From: Camarhynchus parvulus
Taxonomy: Eukaryota; Chordata; Aves; Passeriformes; Thraupidae
Length of the DNA: 64,000 nt
Assembly: GCF_901933205.1 (NCBI RefSeq)
Contig: NC_044577.1
Location: 4,289,321-4,353,320, forward strand
Reading direction: 5' to 3'
Both the position numbers and the translations under genes were made by a program. This document shows positions 13,186 to 24,600 of this stretch, piece after piece. The notes under the pieces were generated by a model. The model made no database searches. It was not told where the DNA came from and was given only the letters and a program-made list of their open reading frames with translations. How positions within the stretch are numbered: position 1 is the first letter of the stretch; every line of letters begins with the position of its first letter.

Positions 13186-13748
13186 TGGGCATTTTGAAGG
13201 AGTTTTTAATGAGTTAGAGGTGGTGGGACCTCTGAGTTTTTTGGATGATGTGACCTATTTTTCTTATCTATCTTCTACATAGATAGGAAGGGTGAGTTCA
13301 GTTCATATCTTTACTGCATTGTTCAGAAGGTCACAAGATTCCTAATTACAAGACCTTTTAAGGATTTATTGACCAATAAAACACTGTTAACAAGGATATT
13401 TATGTTTTTGACCCAATCCTTAAATATTTCATCTTATGGACTCATGCCACAGTGTAAACTTTCTTAGTCAATCATGTTATGACACACATACCTACAGTAC
13501 TGCATTCTAATCTCCTTGTTTACCTTGTAATTACTTTTATTTTTTCTAGATCCTTAACTCTAAAACTCTAAGCTTTCCTCCACTTAGCTTAACATGTCAC
13601 TGCTTTAAACTATAAATCCACATTCTGTCTTCTAGCACCTCTGTTTGGGAGCCCTTTCCAAGGTCTTAGAACAAATCCCCTACTTAATTCTAAGCTTTGG
13701 CTTACAGCTCCAAAATTCTGAGAGTTTCCTGCATTTCAGATTCCAACA
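13186..13748 (-). mobile_element. LTR of a second family (TGTTGGAAT type), minus strand
   Basis: The whole segment is the reverse complement of 40013-40547, with similarity running end to end. Shared landmarks include gggacctctg, atttttcttatct, aataaaacact, aaggatatttatgtttttg, acccaatccttaaat, gtaaatccacattct and ctaagctttggcttacag. Read in the sense (minus) direction it starts TGTTGGAAT, has a ccaat-like ttagtcaatca region and an aataggtcacatc-type poly(A) area near the 3' end. A hexamer, agctct, flanks it at 13179-13184 and 13749-13754 and may be the target duplication, but the 3' terminus is ambiguous by a few bases. No internal coding region remains: a solo LTR. Reading frames crossing it are repeat shadows. 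Confidence 0.75.
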
Positions 13749-13754
13749 AGCTCT

Positions 13755-15182
13755 GCTGCAACGTGTGCTGTCTGACCTGTGTCTCAGGTGTGGGGCTGCA
13801 TTCTCCCAAGGGTCACAGTCTGCAAAAAACCACGAATACAGGGGTGTCCCATTGCACTCCCTGATAAACGTTCCTTGCAGAAAACAGAGCAGATTATGCC
13901 CCTGTAAATGACAAATGGCATTAGGAGAAACTGCTTCTGTTCCTTTAACCTCATCTCTCCATACACAATGTACCTCTCCTTAATTTCAACTCTCTGGCTG
14001 TGACACCAACCCTCTGGTTCAGAGACACCACAGTTGAAAATGGGTAGCTTTTCTCTTCTTTGGGTTTTGCTGACAATTAGCAGAACTGAAAACCAGGGTA
14101 CTTTGAGCAATATAAATGAACCTGGGGATTTGATCGTTGTTTAATGAACACAAGAACACATTAGAGGGCCAAACTTTTGTTTTGCAATGCAACACTATTG
14201 TATTTCTTCACAGCTTTATTTCATATTTTTCCTGCCCGATTGACTTTAATGCTCTTAGAAGTGCGAAAGAGAGAGAAAAGGGAAAAAATATTTTGCGCAA
14301 CTTTATGACAAGTTAAGTGAGAATTTTTTTTTCTTCTTCCTTTCCAGATATTTAGTGTTAAGCAGACACTGCTCCAAAAGTACAATATTTTCAGAATAAA
14401 ACTCACAGCATTTTTTCTATTATGATCAGACTTGATGTCCCAGATGCTCTCTTCTAAACTAAGCCCTTAATACTTACAATCACAGTGTACTTGCAAAAAT
14501 ATGGGGGAAAAAAAAGAAGAAAATACAATAGAAAATAAAGGTATCAGTGGGCTTTGGATGAGTCCAGTCATGGTTAAAATCAAGGATTAAATGAAACATC
14601 CATTTTGTACAGGCAGAGAGCTCAAGTTGCACCACTTTAATAAGTATCTGTCCAGAAGGAGAGTGGGCCTTACATGGTCAAGAAAACCCAGATGAATTCC
14701 TGGTCTGCAAGAGGTGTTTCCCCATTGGGGCTTGATAGAAATGCATTTGCTTTGTGTTAAGCCTCAGCTTCCAGCTGTCATGACCTGCATCACAGCACAT
14801 CCTCCCCCTGCTCCTCCTCTGCCATGACTATTTGTGACACAATTCTTCAAGGCCAGAAAACCCCTGCATCCCACACGTGCTTGTCCTGTACCAAGCAGAA
14901 CTGTGATCAACCCTCACAGTGGGAGGGTTTGAATCCCTGCTAGAAACAACACTGACAGCTTTCTTTTTCTTTCACACACAGCCCCCATGATTTGCATTTC
15001 TACACCAGCTAATTCCTTGTGATGCTCTCAACATGAACATGATATCCCAGCCATGTCTCATCCCAGCTTGGATCAGACACTGTCCCCTGCCAGGCACTTG
15101 GACTCTGGCAACAAAGCAAGGTACACAGCTCTGTGTGTTTTTTTACACACACACACCCATCCTCTCCTACATTTTTATCAGT
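13755..15182. other. Non-coding unique DNA
   Basis: No gene or transposable element recognised. A minor inverted tract, tgtgtgt followed by a T run and then (ac)6 at 15132-15156, could form a small hairpin. Confidence 0.6.
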
Positions 15183-15486
15183 GTTCAACAGAGAATCATT
15201 TGGCTTAGCCCTCTTTATGGACAAACAATTAACACCTGAGTTCACTTTGTAGACAAAAAGATTTTGTAGTCATTTTGTTGACAAACTGTCTTGAAATCAT
15301 GGAGGAGACTCTGTTTGACAGTCCTGGCACATACTTGATTCAGTGGAGAAAATGCATTCAGCTAACTGTCCAATCAGTTATGTAGACAAAATGAATTTCA
15401 TCATAATTCTGTCAACAAAATGCTAACTTGCTTAAATTATTCTCTCAACAAAATAAATTAACTTAAAATCCTTTTGTCCACAAAAC
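15183..15486. repeat. Cluster of half-palindromic TTTTGT/ACAAAA motifs
   Basis: Within about 270 bp the same short motif recurs on both strands with irregular spacing: ttatggacaaac (15215), tttgtagacaaaaa (15247), attttgtagtc (15261), attttgttgacaaac (15272), tgtagacaaaat (15381), ctgtcaacaaaat (15409), tctcaacaaaat (15443) and ttttgtccacaaaac (15472). The shared form is TTTTGTnnACAAAA, itself a near-palindrome. Two or three copies contain TGTTGAC/GTCAACA, which fits a loose forkhead-factor core; the others do not. It is not a tandem array. It could be a decayed repeat or a binding-site cluster, and the function is unknown. Confidence 0.45.
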
Positions 15487-15489
15487 AGA

Positions 15490-17696
15490 TTTAAGTGTTT
15501 AGTGAAGCCTTGTAAATACTATAGTCTGTTAGCTTAGCATGTGCAACTCAAACATTTGGCTCAGCAGAGTCACCAGGCCTTGTCTTATCAGGCAGGGCTG
15601 GTCTTGACTCTTTCAGCTCCTCCATTCTCTGTGAGGCCAGCCCAATAAGACCACAATCACCTGGGCTGTAACACATGGAGTCAGCCAGAATCCCAGGAGG
15701 GACTCTTTTCAATTTTTTTTTTTTTAATTTAATCACTAGCAACTAGCAGGAAGAATTTTCAGTTAAGTATAGTAAGGCTAAACAAGTCAGTCTGTTCCTC
15801 AAAAGAGAGGCTTCATCCTTAGAGCTGAAGTTGACGTGAAGTTTCCATGACAAACCTCCTGATAAAATAGCAACTTAATGAGGGACTGCAGCTGAGATAC
15901 CTCAGTAGATTTCATATTGTGACCATGAAACTGTAATTACTGTGCTTTAGATATCATGTGTCTAAAGTCTATTACGCCTACAGAAAATTCCCTTCTGCCT
16001 TTTCTGTGGTGCTTCAAATTCAAGTTTAAGTTCACATATTCACATCCTGCTCAGCACCTAACTCGGAGAATGGAAAGCAATCAGAGCACAGGCACTGCTC
16101 CAGTGGGCCAAGTGCACCAAGTTCTGCCCAAGACAGTGTAAGGGCAAAAGGAACTGCACCAGAACTAAAGGCAACCACCTGCCCTTGAGCTCATGGCACC
16201 ATCAATAAGGATATGTCTGGTGTGCCTTCATGGCACCAGCCACTGCAGGGGACTCTGTGTTGTCATCTCCCATCTCGTGTCCCCCCCAAATACACATCCC
16301 AGAGTACAGAAATGTCAGGGCTGACACCTTGCAGCTCAAGTCAAAAATGTCACTGTCATATGGATTCACTTCTGGAGCATGAAACCCCCTAAGATAAGTC
16401 CTTTATCTGTTTTTAACAAGTTTCTTCTCTGGGCCTTACCAACCACTGCATCCCCTATTGTTCAGCTGCATTTTAACAACAAAGAAACAGAGAGAGAATC
16501 AGGCCTATGTTTTTAGTGATGGCAGTCAAGGAATTTTTCAGGCCAGTGGAAAATGAAACTCTTCCTTATTCTTTCACTAGTATAAACAGGTTTTTTGTCC
16601 ATTGTTGGGGGTTATTTTGGTTACAATGAAGTTAAATTCCAGGAGTCTGGAAGGTGTACAGTAACACAAGGAAAATAGCATATTAATATAACACTTTTTA
16701 TGAGCATGAAAAGAATAAAATGCATTCAAATGCAAATTCAGCCTGCAAGAATGGACAAAGCTCTATGTTTTTCCATCAACATCCTCATTTTGCTAAAGAC
16801 CAGCTTAGTCTTGAGCAAGATGAGTGCCTCTGTGTGTTCAGGTCCAGACCCTGAAAGGCCTGCCTGTGGCTGAAGTCTTACTCAGTATTTGAGCCACTTC
16901 TGCATTACCACCTTGTTTCAGCCCTCACTGAAGGACAGTGTGTTTATTAATCCCTTCAGAACCACATGGTGTAGCCCCAGAGGGATGAAACCTGCTCCAG
17001 TGTCTATCCTGACCTACGGGAATTTAACAGAGCATCTGAAACTGTGGGATTGTTCCCTACAGCTCTTATGGCAACTTGTTTTCTTTTTTTTTTCTGTGAC
17101 ATGATCTGAATATACCAAGCATAGCAAAAGGTCTAGCAGGGGATTTTCAATGAAATGTCTATGTGCTAGACAACCAGGTCCTCCTGAATTTCAGTAGATC
17201 TGGGTTTCTAGCTGCCACAAAGCTCTTTTAACATTTCCAGCCTGAAAGAATGCATTCTGCCTGCTACATTTCAAGAAAAAATAACAGTAAACAACTGGGG
17301 AAGCTTGTAAATAAATCCCTGAAAAAAAGCCTAGAAAATAAGCACAAGCATCAGCCTATTTAGAGGATTCCCCAGCAAGCAGTGGGAAAGCTTTTTTTAG
17401 GGAGCATGTGGCAGGGAAATCAGGTGTTCTTTTACTGGTGTCACTTCTGACTGTCATGAAATTGCTCTTGACCCACCCCATCTGACAGACACAGCACTGG
17501 CCAAGGCCACACCACTGACTAAAGCTTGAGCACTCAAGTTATTTGAGGCCAATTTCTTCCCTTGTAATGGCTCTGCATCATGTGTGTCACTGCCTTGTCT
17601 CCCAGATGGGTTCAGAAGGAGCAATGCATTAGAGTGAAAGAAATAACCCTGCAGGCAGAGCCAGGCATCATGACTGCCAAGTTTCTTTTTGCAGAC
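15490..17696. other. Non-coding unique DNA
   Basis: No recognised gene or element. A T-run at 15712-15726 and a T-rich stretch at 17082-17095 are the only low-complexity patches. Confidence 0.6.
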
Positions 17697-17769
17697 AGAA
17701 TCAGAGAATATTCTGAGTTGGAAGGGACCCACAAGAATCATCAAACCCAGCTCTTAAGTGAATGGCCCC
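17697..17769 (-). mobile_element. Truncated tRNA-derived SINE (TguSINE1-like), minus strand
   Basis: The plus strand reads gaatattctgagttggaag, ggacccacaag, atcatc and then ctcttaagtgaatggcccc. This order matches, from memory, the reverse complement of the 3' part of TguSINE1: a CR1-type tail joined to the end of a tRNA-Ile-like head. The aatggcccc segment corresponds to the last bases of the tRNA-derived acceptor stem. The match stops there, so almost all of the tRNA head, including the internal polymerase III boxes, is missing and the copy cannot be transcribed from them. It sits about 310 bp upstream of an endogenous retrovirus remnant. A plain CR1 tail fragment is the alternative reading. 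Confidence 0.65.
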
Positions 17770-18079
17770 TTCAACACCTGAGAGCAGCACATAGACAGGA
17801 GTTAATTCAATACAAGCAAAACCTAAGAATATGGAGTAGAGAAAGTCTTTAGGACGCACAACACTGCTGTCCTGGGATTCACCCCTAAAGCACCACGACA
17901 ACCTGCAGGGAATAGAGCACTTCTGACCCTGTACTCGTCCTCCTTGAACCATGCACTGTGAGCAAAGGGGTCAAGGACCTTGGCTTGCCTAACCTGTGCT
18001 CAGACTTGGGCAAATCTCCTCATCCAGACCTTCAGTACATTGATATCCAAACCAGAAACACAGCTGCAGGGGAATCACA
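17770..18079. other. Non-coding DNA between SINE and ERV remnants
   Basis: About 310 bp with no recognised element. It does not continue the SINE sequence and precedes the first LTR start at 18080. Confidence 0.5.
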
Positions 18080-18675
18080 TGTGGGAAATGGATTTGCAGA
18101 GAATTTTTAAAGCTTGATAGAAGGTTTATATAGTATGTATTTGTATGTGAATACTTCACTATACACAGCGAACAACAAACTAGACCATCAAAAAAGTTTT
18201 TCCATTCAAGAGAGGGGGAAATGTGGGGAATGGGTTTGTAGGGAATTCTCAAAGTCTGACAGAAGGCTCACACTGTATGCAAACTTTGAGATAAGAAATG
18301 CTGACTTAGAAAAGCCATAGAATAGGACAGACATTGTTGAGAGAGAAATGGAACTAGAAACAAGTTTCAAAGGATGGCCTTACAAATAAGACTGGATACT
18401 TTGGAGAAATAAAACTATGAAAGATGCAGTAAGACCCATGAGGGAGAATTTTAGATTATTAGCTTTAAGGCATTTACAGCATGGCCTCTAAAGCTGATAG
18501 GCCAAGAAATGTTTATAGTGTATTGTAATTAGGAAATAGTTGGCTTCTAATTGTGATGGTGTGAATTATAACATCTGCATTCGCACCCTTCACATGAGAC
18601 TGAAAATAGAACAAAAGTTCTTGAAACACCTCTCAGTTGCCCCATCTCTGGATCAGAAAAGAGCCTAATCCAACA
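18080..18675 (+). mobile_element. Internally deleted endogenous retrovirus: 5' LTR stub, purine tract, 3' LTR
   Basis: Two LTR starts lie 142 bp apart. The first, tgtgggaaatgg at 18080, is followed for roughly 65 bp by sequence matching the start of the second, tgtggggaatgg at 18222 (both continue with a tttg-aga/ggaatt block, then ca/ct-gaaggtt-like sequence). Just before the second start is a purine tract, caagagagggggaaa (18207-18221), the polypurine primer found upstream of a retroviral 3' LTR. The second LTR is complete (18222-18675, 454 bp), contains aataaaac near 18407-18413 and further AT-rich promoter-like sequence, and ends in ccaaca. All gag-pol-env is gone. tcaca lies directly before the element and again one base past its end, suggesting a 5-bp target duplication as in ERVL-type elements. 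Confidence 0.75.
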
Positions 18676-18681
18676 GTCACA

Positions 18682-21600
18682 GACAGAGAGGGCTCTCACA
18701 AGGAGACCCAGCATGGGGAGAGCAAGGCAATGTGACAGAGGAGAGCTGAAAGGCACATGGCTCTGTTTGTTTGTTCGTTCTTTAACTCAGGTATCTCAAA
18801 CTCTCCAACACCTTAACTTGGAATTCCCCCTTGTGAAGGAGAACTTCAGAGGACAGAAATGGAAATTTATACATAAAATATACATGAGGACGGGAGGGGA
18901 GGGAAAGGAGTGATTCATTATTATGGTTTAATATCATTACACATTCAAAAATTTCAAGGTAATATATTTTTCTTCATTGCTTGGATAATAAATCACCATT
19001 CGATTACAAAAGGGGAGTTCCTGGATGGAACAGCAGCATTTCTGAAAAATACTCCTGGCAGATGAATGACAGGAAAATTTATGGATAATTCAGTTGCCTG
19101 ACTGTCCTGCCTCCAGGAGAGAAGTCTGTGCCAATATCTAAACCTTTCCTGACAATTCACACAGCAGACACTGTACTTGATAGAGCAAGGTTTTTTAGAC
19201 CTCCCTTGGCTTGATTTTTGTTGTTCCTTCCTTGACAGCCTGCAGAATATGTCATAGCAATGCAAAAGGGTTAGGAAAAAGCTATCAAAGATGCTACTGA
19301 GCCTGTACTAGCAGGACTGACTCTAGGACATGTCCATATGAAAAATATACTGCTGTGCTCCCCACTTAGCCAGAGTTGTCCAATCAATCAGAGATCTTTT
19401 AAGGGTCACTGGTATTTGTAAGAGTTTTCAAGCACAAAAAATGACCATCCAGTCTACCATCAGCTTGCTGTTTTCTAGTTTATCTTCATTTCATCTCCCA
19501 GGTTTTTTCAAGCTAACTCTTAATATTTTTCTCCTGTATAAGCAGAGTTATTTCACTCTTCAGCTGGGGCCTTTAAGTCATTCTTCATGCTTCTCCCATT
19601 AGACTCATAGCTAGGTGCAAGTCTGAAAATCTGGCAAAATGTTACAGGAGAGGGGTGAGGCAGCTGAAGGAAAAGGTGTGGCAGAAGGCAGCCAGCACCA
19701 GAGGCAATCCTTACTGCAATAAAGGCAGAGAGGCAGGAGTCAAGCCCCATCTTTTCTACTGGTACTCACTTGTGAAAGGAAATTGCTGTTCTCTTTTATG
19801 TGCAGCCAAAAGGAACCCACATCTCACCAAGCCTGGGGTCCAGCCTTGGAAAAGTGTGACTCACCCCTTGCAGAGTCCACTGCTTCTGGTGGCAGGGCAT
19901 CAACAAGCACTTCTTCCAATAGGAGCATGCCCTGGAAACAGAGGTTTTCATCTGGGAATTGCCTATTCTAAGTTGGAGGACAAATTACATCTCTGCACCA
20001 GGCTTTGCATTTTGGCACTGCTCAGCTGCCAAAAACTTTTTCTGAGTATGGCTCAGAAAAAGTCTTTTTCTTTAGGAGGACTAACTAAGACAATCGGGGA
20101 AGAAGCTGAACATATGGGCTGGGTTCTCTGTCAGTGAAAATGAGACACCAACTTCTGAAGCAGACATGGGAAGCCTCTCTTTGCAGGTGGCAGAGGGAAG
20201 CTGTGCATCCCTCCTCCTCCTCGTGCCAGCATGTGAAACAGCTCACATGAATCATGCTCTAGGAATGCCTCTTCCTTAGCAGTGATTATAAGTAGAGCCT
20301 GGATGAGTAGCTCATCTGCTGCCATCTGAAGTAGAAGGAAGTGGATTCATTACTTTGAAAGCAGAAATAGAAGGCTTTATTTCCTGCTGGTTTCCTGTTT
20401 CTGGTGGCAGTACCGAAAGAACAAAGCCAGTAAAGCCAGCATGGTCTCTGAATTTTTCTCTGGGAGATGTTTTATCTCCTACACCAGTGCCGAGATGTCA
20501 AGGGTTACACAAGACACAATGCTGTGAAAAATCAAACTCAAGCTTCCTTCCCAACTGCATTCCTATTGGGCACTAGTCAGTGCTATACATCCAGAACATT
20601 AAAGACCCCCAAAGGCTCCCTGCACAAAGGAATGTGAAGTGTTTTCCAAAGGAATCATCCAAGAATACCAACAGTTGTAAACCAGTTTGTCTTTTTTTTT
20701 TTTAAAGTGAAGATGTTTGGGCAATAAATGCAGCAGACTAACTTCAACAACGACATGAGCACAACACTCTGATGGGTCATGTTATTCTTGGAACAATTTC
20801 AGTCTTCCAGACTGTTCTCCAGGCCTGTTTTCCTCACTAACTCTTGCAGTAGCCTCCCCAAAAATTTAATAGCCATCATTACACTGGGACATGAAAGGAT
20901 TTATGCCAGTTTGAACATCTCTTATCAAGCCCCTCACCATTGAGAGGCATTAGGTGTTCTTGAATTCTCTGGACTATTTTCATCAGTGAGACCAGCAGGG
21001 CTGGGAAGAAATCAGGATCTTAGCCTTTACCACCCTGTACTGTATTTGGACCCCAAAATCTACATTCCCTGGGTGCCAAACAGCATATTTACAGCCACTT
21101 TGGCCTTATTGCAATTGCCTGTAGTTTAAGAATATATACTTCCCTTATATATGCCCTCATCCCCAGCTGAAATATCTTCTGTGGAATAAACAAGCATCCT
21201 ACACATCTCTCCATTACCGTGTCCTTTGGCAGGATTAGGATGTGAAGGTGTTGCACACCTGATGTAGAAAAGTGGCTGCTTTGAGTTTTCAGCCAGGCAT
21301 GATCTGTCAGTGGATAGAAATCTCATCTCTGAAGCCCTGGGGCCTCAGCCTGAGCAAGGTAATGTAACACATTTTATTAGCACTTTCAGAAAGGTAATCC
21401 AACACCAGATTAGCATTAAATGGTCCAGCAAAGTAGACACATGAAGGCATCTGCAAACATCATTCCATGCCCTTGATTTTAGGAATATCTGTTTTTAGGC
21501 AAAGAGGCAGTATTTATTTATATTTTCTTTATTTTTTAGATGCTTTTATTTAGATGCTTCGAGGGACTGATTTGCTCTGTATACAAACTACTGCGTGCTT

Positions 21601-24600
21601 AATGTCTTGGTAAGCTCTTTCCCTCATCAAAGCAAGAATGACTTGATATATCATATGACTTGCTAATAGATGACTAGATAAAGCTAAATTGTAAAATGAT
21701 CACTGCTGTCTCAAGGCTTTGCTAATATGAGAAATGTGATCAGAAAATAATCTGCTACTGAGAAGGCAATCCGAATCCCCTTCGGGGAACAGGCTGCAAG
21801 AATACAGCACTGAGGATGATATATTAGCATTTCAATAAGAGCCTGGAATCAGTACAGAGGCTGCCACAGAGGAATTGCTAAAATTTCTTTATCTTTATCT
21901 GCTAATATTTCTGGGAAAATTGTAATATTGGAAAATTGCAGAAAAACCAAACACCTTCCTTAAATTGAATTCAACCTGCAACTGTGCATGACCTGTGCAA
22001 AGCCTACGGTATATGATTTTCCCAAATTAAAAGCAGAAATTTCAGCCCTTTATAAGGTTCCTTTGTCAATGCTACTTATAAATTTTAGGATAAAGATTAA
22101 TATTGAGGTCAGTATTTTCAGAAGCAGGAATTATGCCTGAGTGACCCATTAGAGACACTCTAGTATGGTTTAATTCACTACAAAGAAGGCTTCCATCACT
22201 TACCCACCATATCTTGGAGAAATTCAATAACCTCAGAAGCTTTGTAAAAAGATGCCACAAGGTTTTTTGGTTTGGTGTTTAGGTTGTTGTTTTTTTAAAT
22301 GTGCAGCATTTATCCTTCATGTAATATCTCAAAAGTTTCTTCCATGAAAACTGAGCAAGCAATTACAGGGTTGTGTATCTGTTTTTCATAATAATAAGGC
22401 ATTGTAGAGATTTTATATATAGAATGAAATACTGCATAGTAGAGAATTTTAAGATAGTAAACAAAGGAGCTTAGGCAACTTTCTAACGAGCTTGAATGAT
22501 TTATAGCTTCTCAGGCTCTAGAGACATACTTGAAACTCCAATGACTTTCTGCCGTGGGCACAGTTAATAAAACTTGAATTTCTAATCTTGCATTTTCCCC
22601 AAATGAAAGTTTTAGCTAATCAAAACATCCAGCTGATGTACCAAAGCAAGTACCATTGAGTGCTCCAAGTACCCAGGAAATAACAGACAGCTCAGGTTAC
22701 ACAGAGCCTTCTGAAAAACACATCAAAAGCATGTACCAAACTGTTCCCCATTTCCCTCCTGAGTTCCAGTCATCTGGCATATGAGCAAGTCTCTTGGATG
22801 CTGTACAATAATGAAAATTATCAAATACACACATCGTGCCTTTTAAAGGGAAACAAGCATTAAGAAAGAATTATTTTGGGGGGGAAAAATGAAAGCTTGT
22901 CAATACTTTTTAAAGGTATTGGCTGTGTCTTCTACCCTGGTACTGCATTATGTCCCCATGCTAAACACTGAGTGAGCTTTGGCATTTGCATGTGGCGAGA
23001 TCTGGTCCCTGGAAAAGGCTCCCTGGTGAAGAGACAAGACAGAGGCTGATTTCATGTGGAGTTCCTGGCCCATTCTGGGGCACCACCATGGAATGCACAT
23101 TGGTAGAGCCCCAGCCTGGTGCTCCCTACACCCATCCTTGGCTCTCAGCATCTCCCTGGAACACAATGCCCATGCTCCCTGGCAAAGCAGCCAGCACAGC
23201 ATTGCATCCCCTTTAAACTATTATTGTCCAACTTGCCAAAGCTCTCCAATACAGGATGGCTCAAACTCCTCCCAACATCCTACCTTACTGCATATGCAGT
23301 AGCTCTCCCCCTCTCTCTCAAAGGCACATACCTCTTTATACAGAAAAATAAAAGATTTATTACTTTAGCAATGGAAAGCTACCATAATAGGCCAATGAAA
23401 ATAGCTAAAGTTGTAGCCACTTTGCCTAGCAATTACACATGTGACAAATTCATTTATCTGCTAGTCCAACAGCTTAATTTACATCCCCACTTAACTGTTA
23501 ATTCTGGAAGTGCACTTCACTGCAACAGAAGCAGGAACAGCAAAGGCTGGACCCTCTTGAAAGAAAACCCCCTTTAATAAATACCTCTGCAGTTAATTAT
23601 GCAACAAAACCAGCCAGCAGCAAGTAACAAGAGAGAAGACATCACAGTATTTACATGTGAAAATAAAACATCAATGTAGTAAGAGGCAGATGATGTAGCA
23701 GAGTGAGACAAAAAGCAAGCTAATATTCAAAGGAATTCAGGTGAAGGAAATTTAAAACATCACTTACTAGGAGAATGCTGATGAAAATTAATTGGAAGAG
23801 ATGGAAGTACTGTTTCTGCATCAGGAGAGCAGAATTTTTCAATGTCTGTAATAAAATGATGATTTATAACTCTTCAGTGAAGAAAATTTACACACTGACT
23901 AAGACTGGTAAGGCTTAGATCAGGTCAGGGATTTCCTGATCATATTTTGCTTTTGTCAGAAAGTGTTGACTCATCAAACCACATCTGTTATTTACCTCTA
24001 AAAGTTTCAGTGGTGTTTATTTTTGTCTGGATTCCTCAGGTCCTGAATGAAACCTCTGGTCAAAACCAAGAGGCGTGCAGAGTAGAACCAGCAGCTAAAG
24101 CACTTGCCTGCTGTGTAAGGGACAAGGATGCTGAGCCCAAGCTGACTCAGGCAAGAAGGAAAGTTGAATTTCAGTGTGTAACATGCAGGCAAAGGACATT
24201 GTCACAGTACCACAGTGAGTGGCACCTTCCTCAGGGTCTAAGTGAAAAGGCAGTGTCCCACTTGCTCTCTGCATGCAGAATTAAAGGGTTTCCTAAATCC
24301 TAGTAAGTCACAAAGAATGGAAACACACTCCCTTGTGTGCTGTTCTTATGCAGAGATGGACTAAAACCCAAAAGCAACAGCAGACCTACCTGTCCAGTAA
24401 TTTTAGCAAGTCAAAGGAGTGGGTCTCCACTTTATTTCTTTTTAAATTAAAGCCATGGTTCCCATTTTGGGAGGGCAACCAGCAACAACCACTGGCTTTT
24501 CTGTAGTTTGACTGTGCTGTGGCTCATAATTCACTGGGCATGGTGCTCAGATATCCTTCAAACAAGCCAAGGGCAATAGCCAGCAGATTTTCAGCACAAA

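Noticed and set aside
17697..17769. A tRNA gene
   Set aside because: Only the final bases of a tRNA-like acceptor are present; no anticodon arm or internal promoter boxes.
19655..20137. 160-codon plus-strand frame
   Set aside because: No recognisable domain, no splice or promoter context, and competing frames overlap on the other strand.
23119..23577. 152-codon plus-strand frame
   Set aside because: Three overlapping frames of similar quality and no domain or composition signal.
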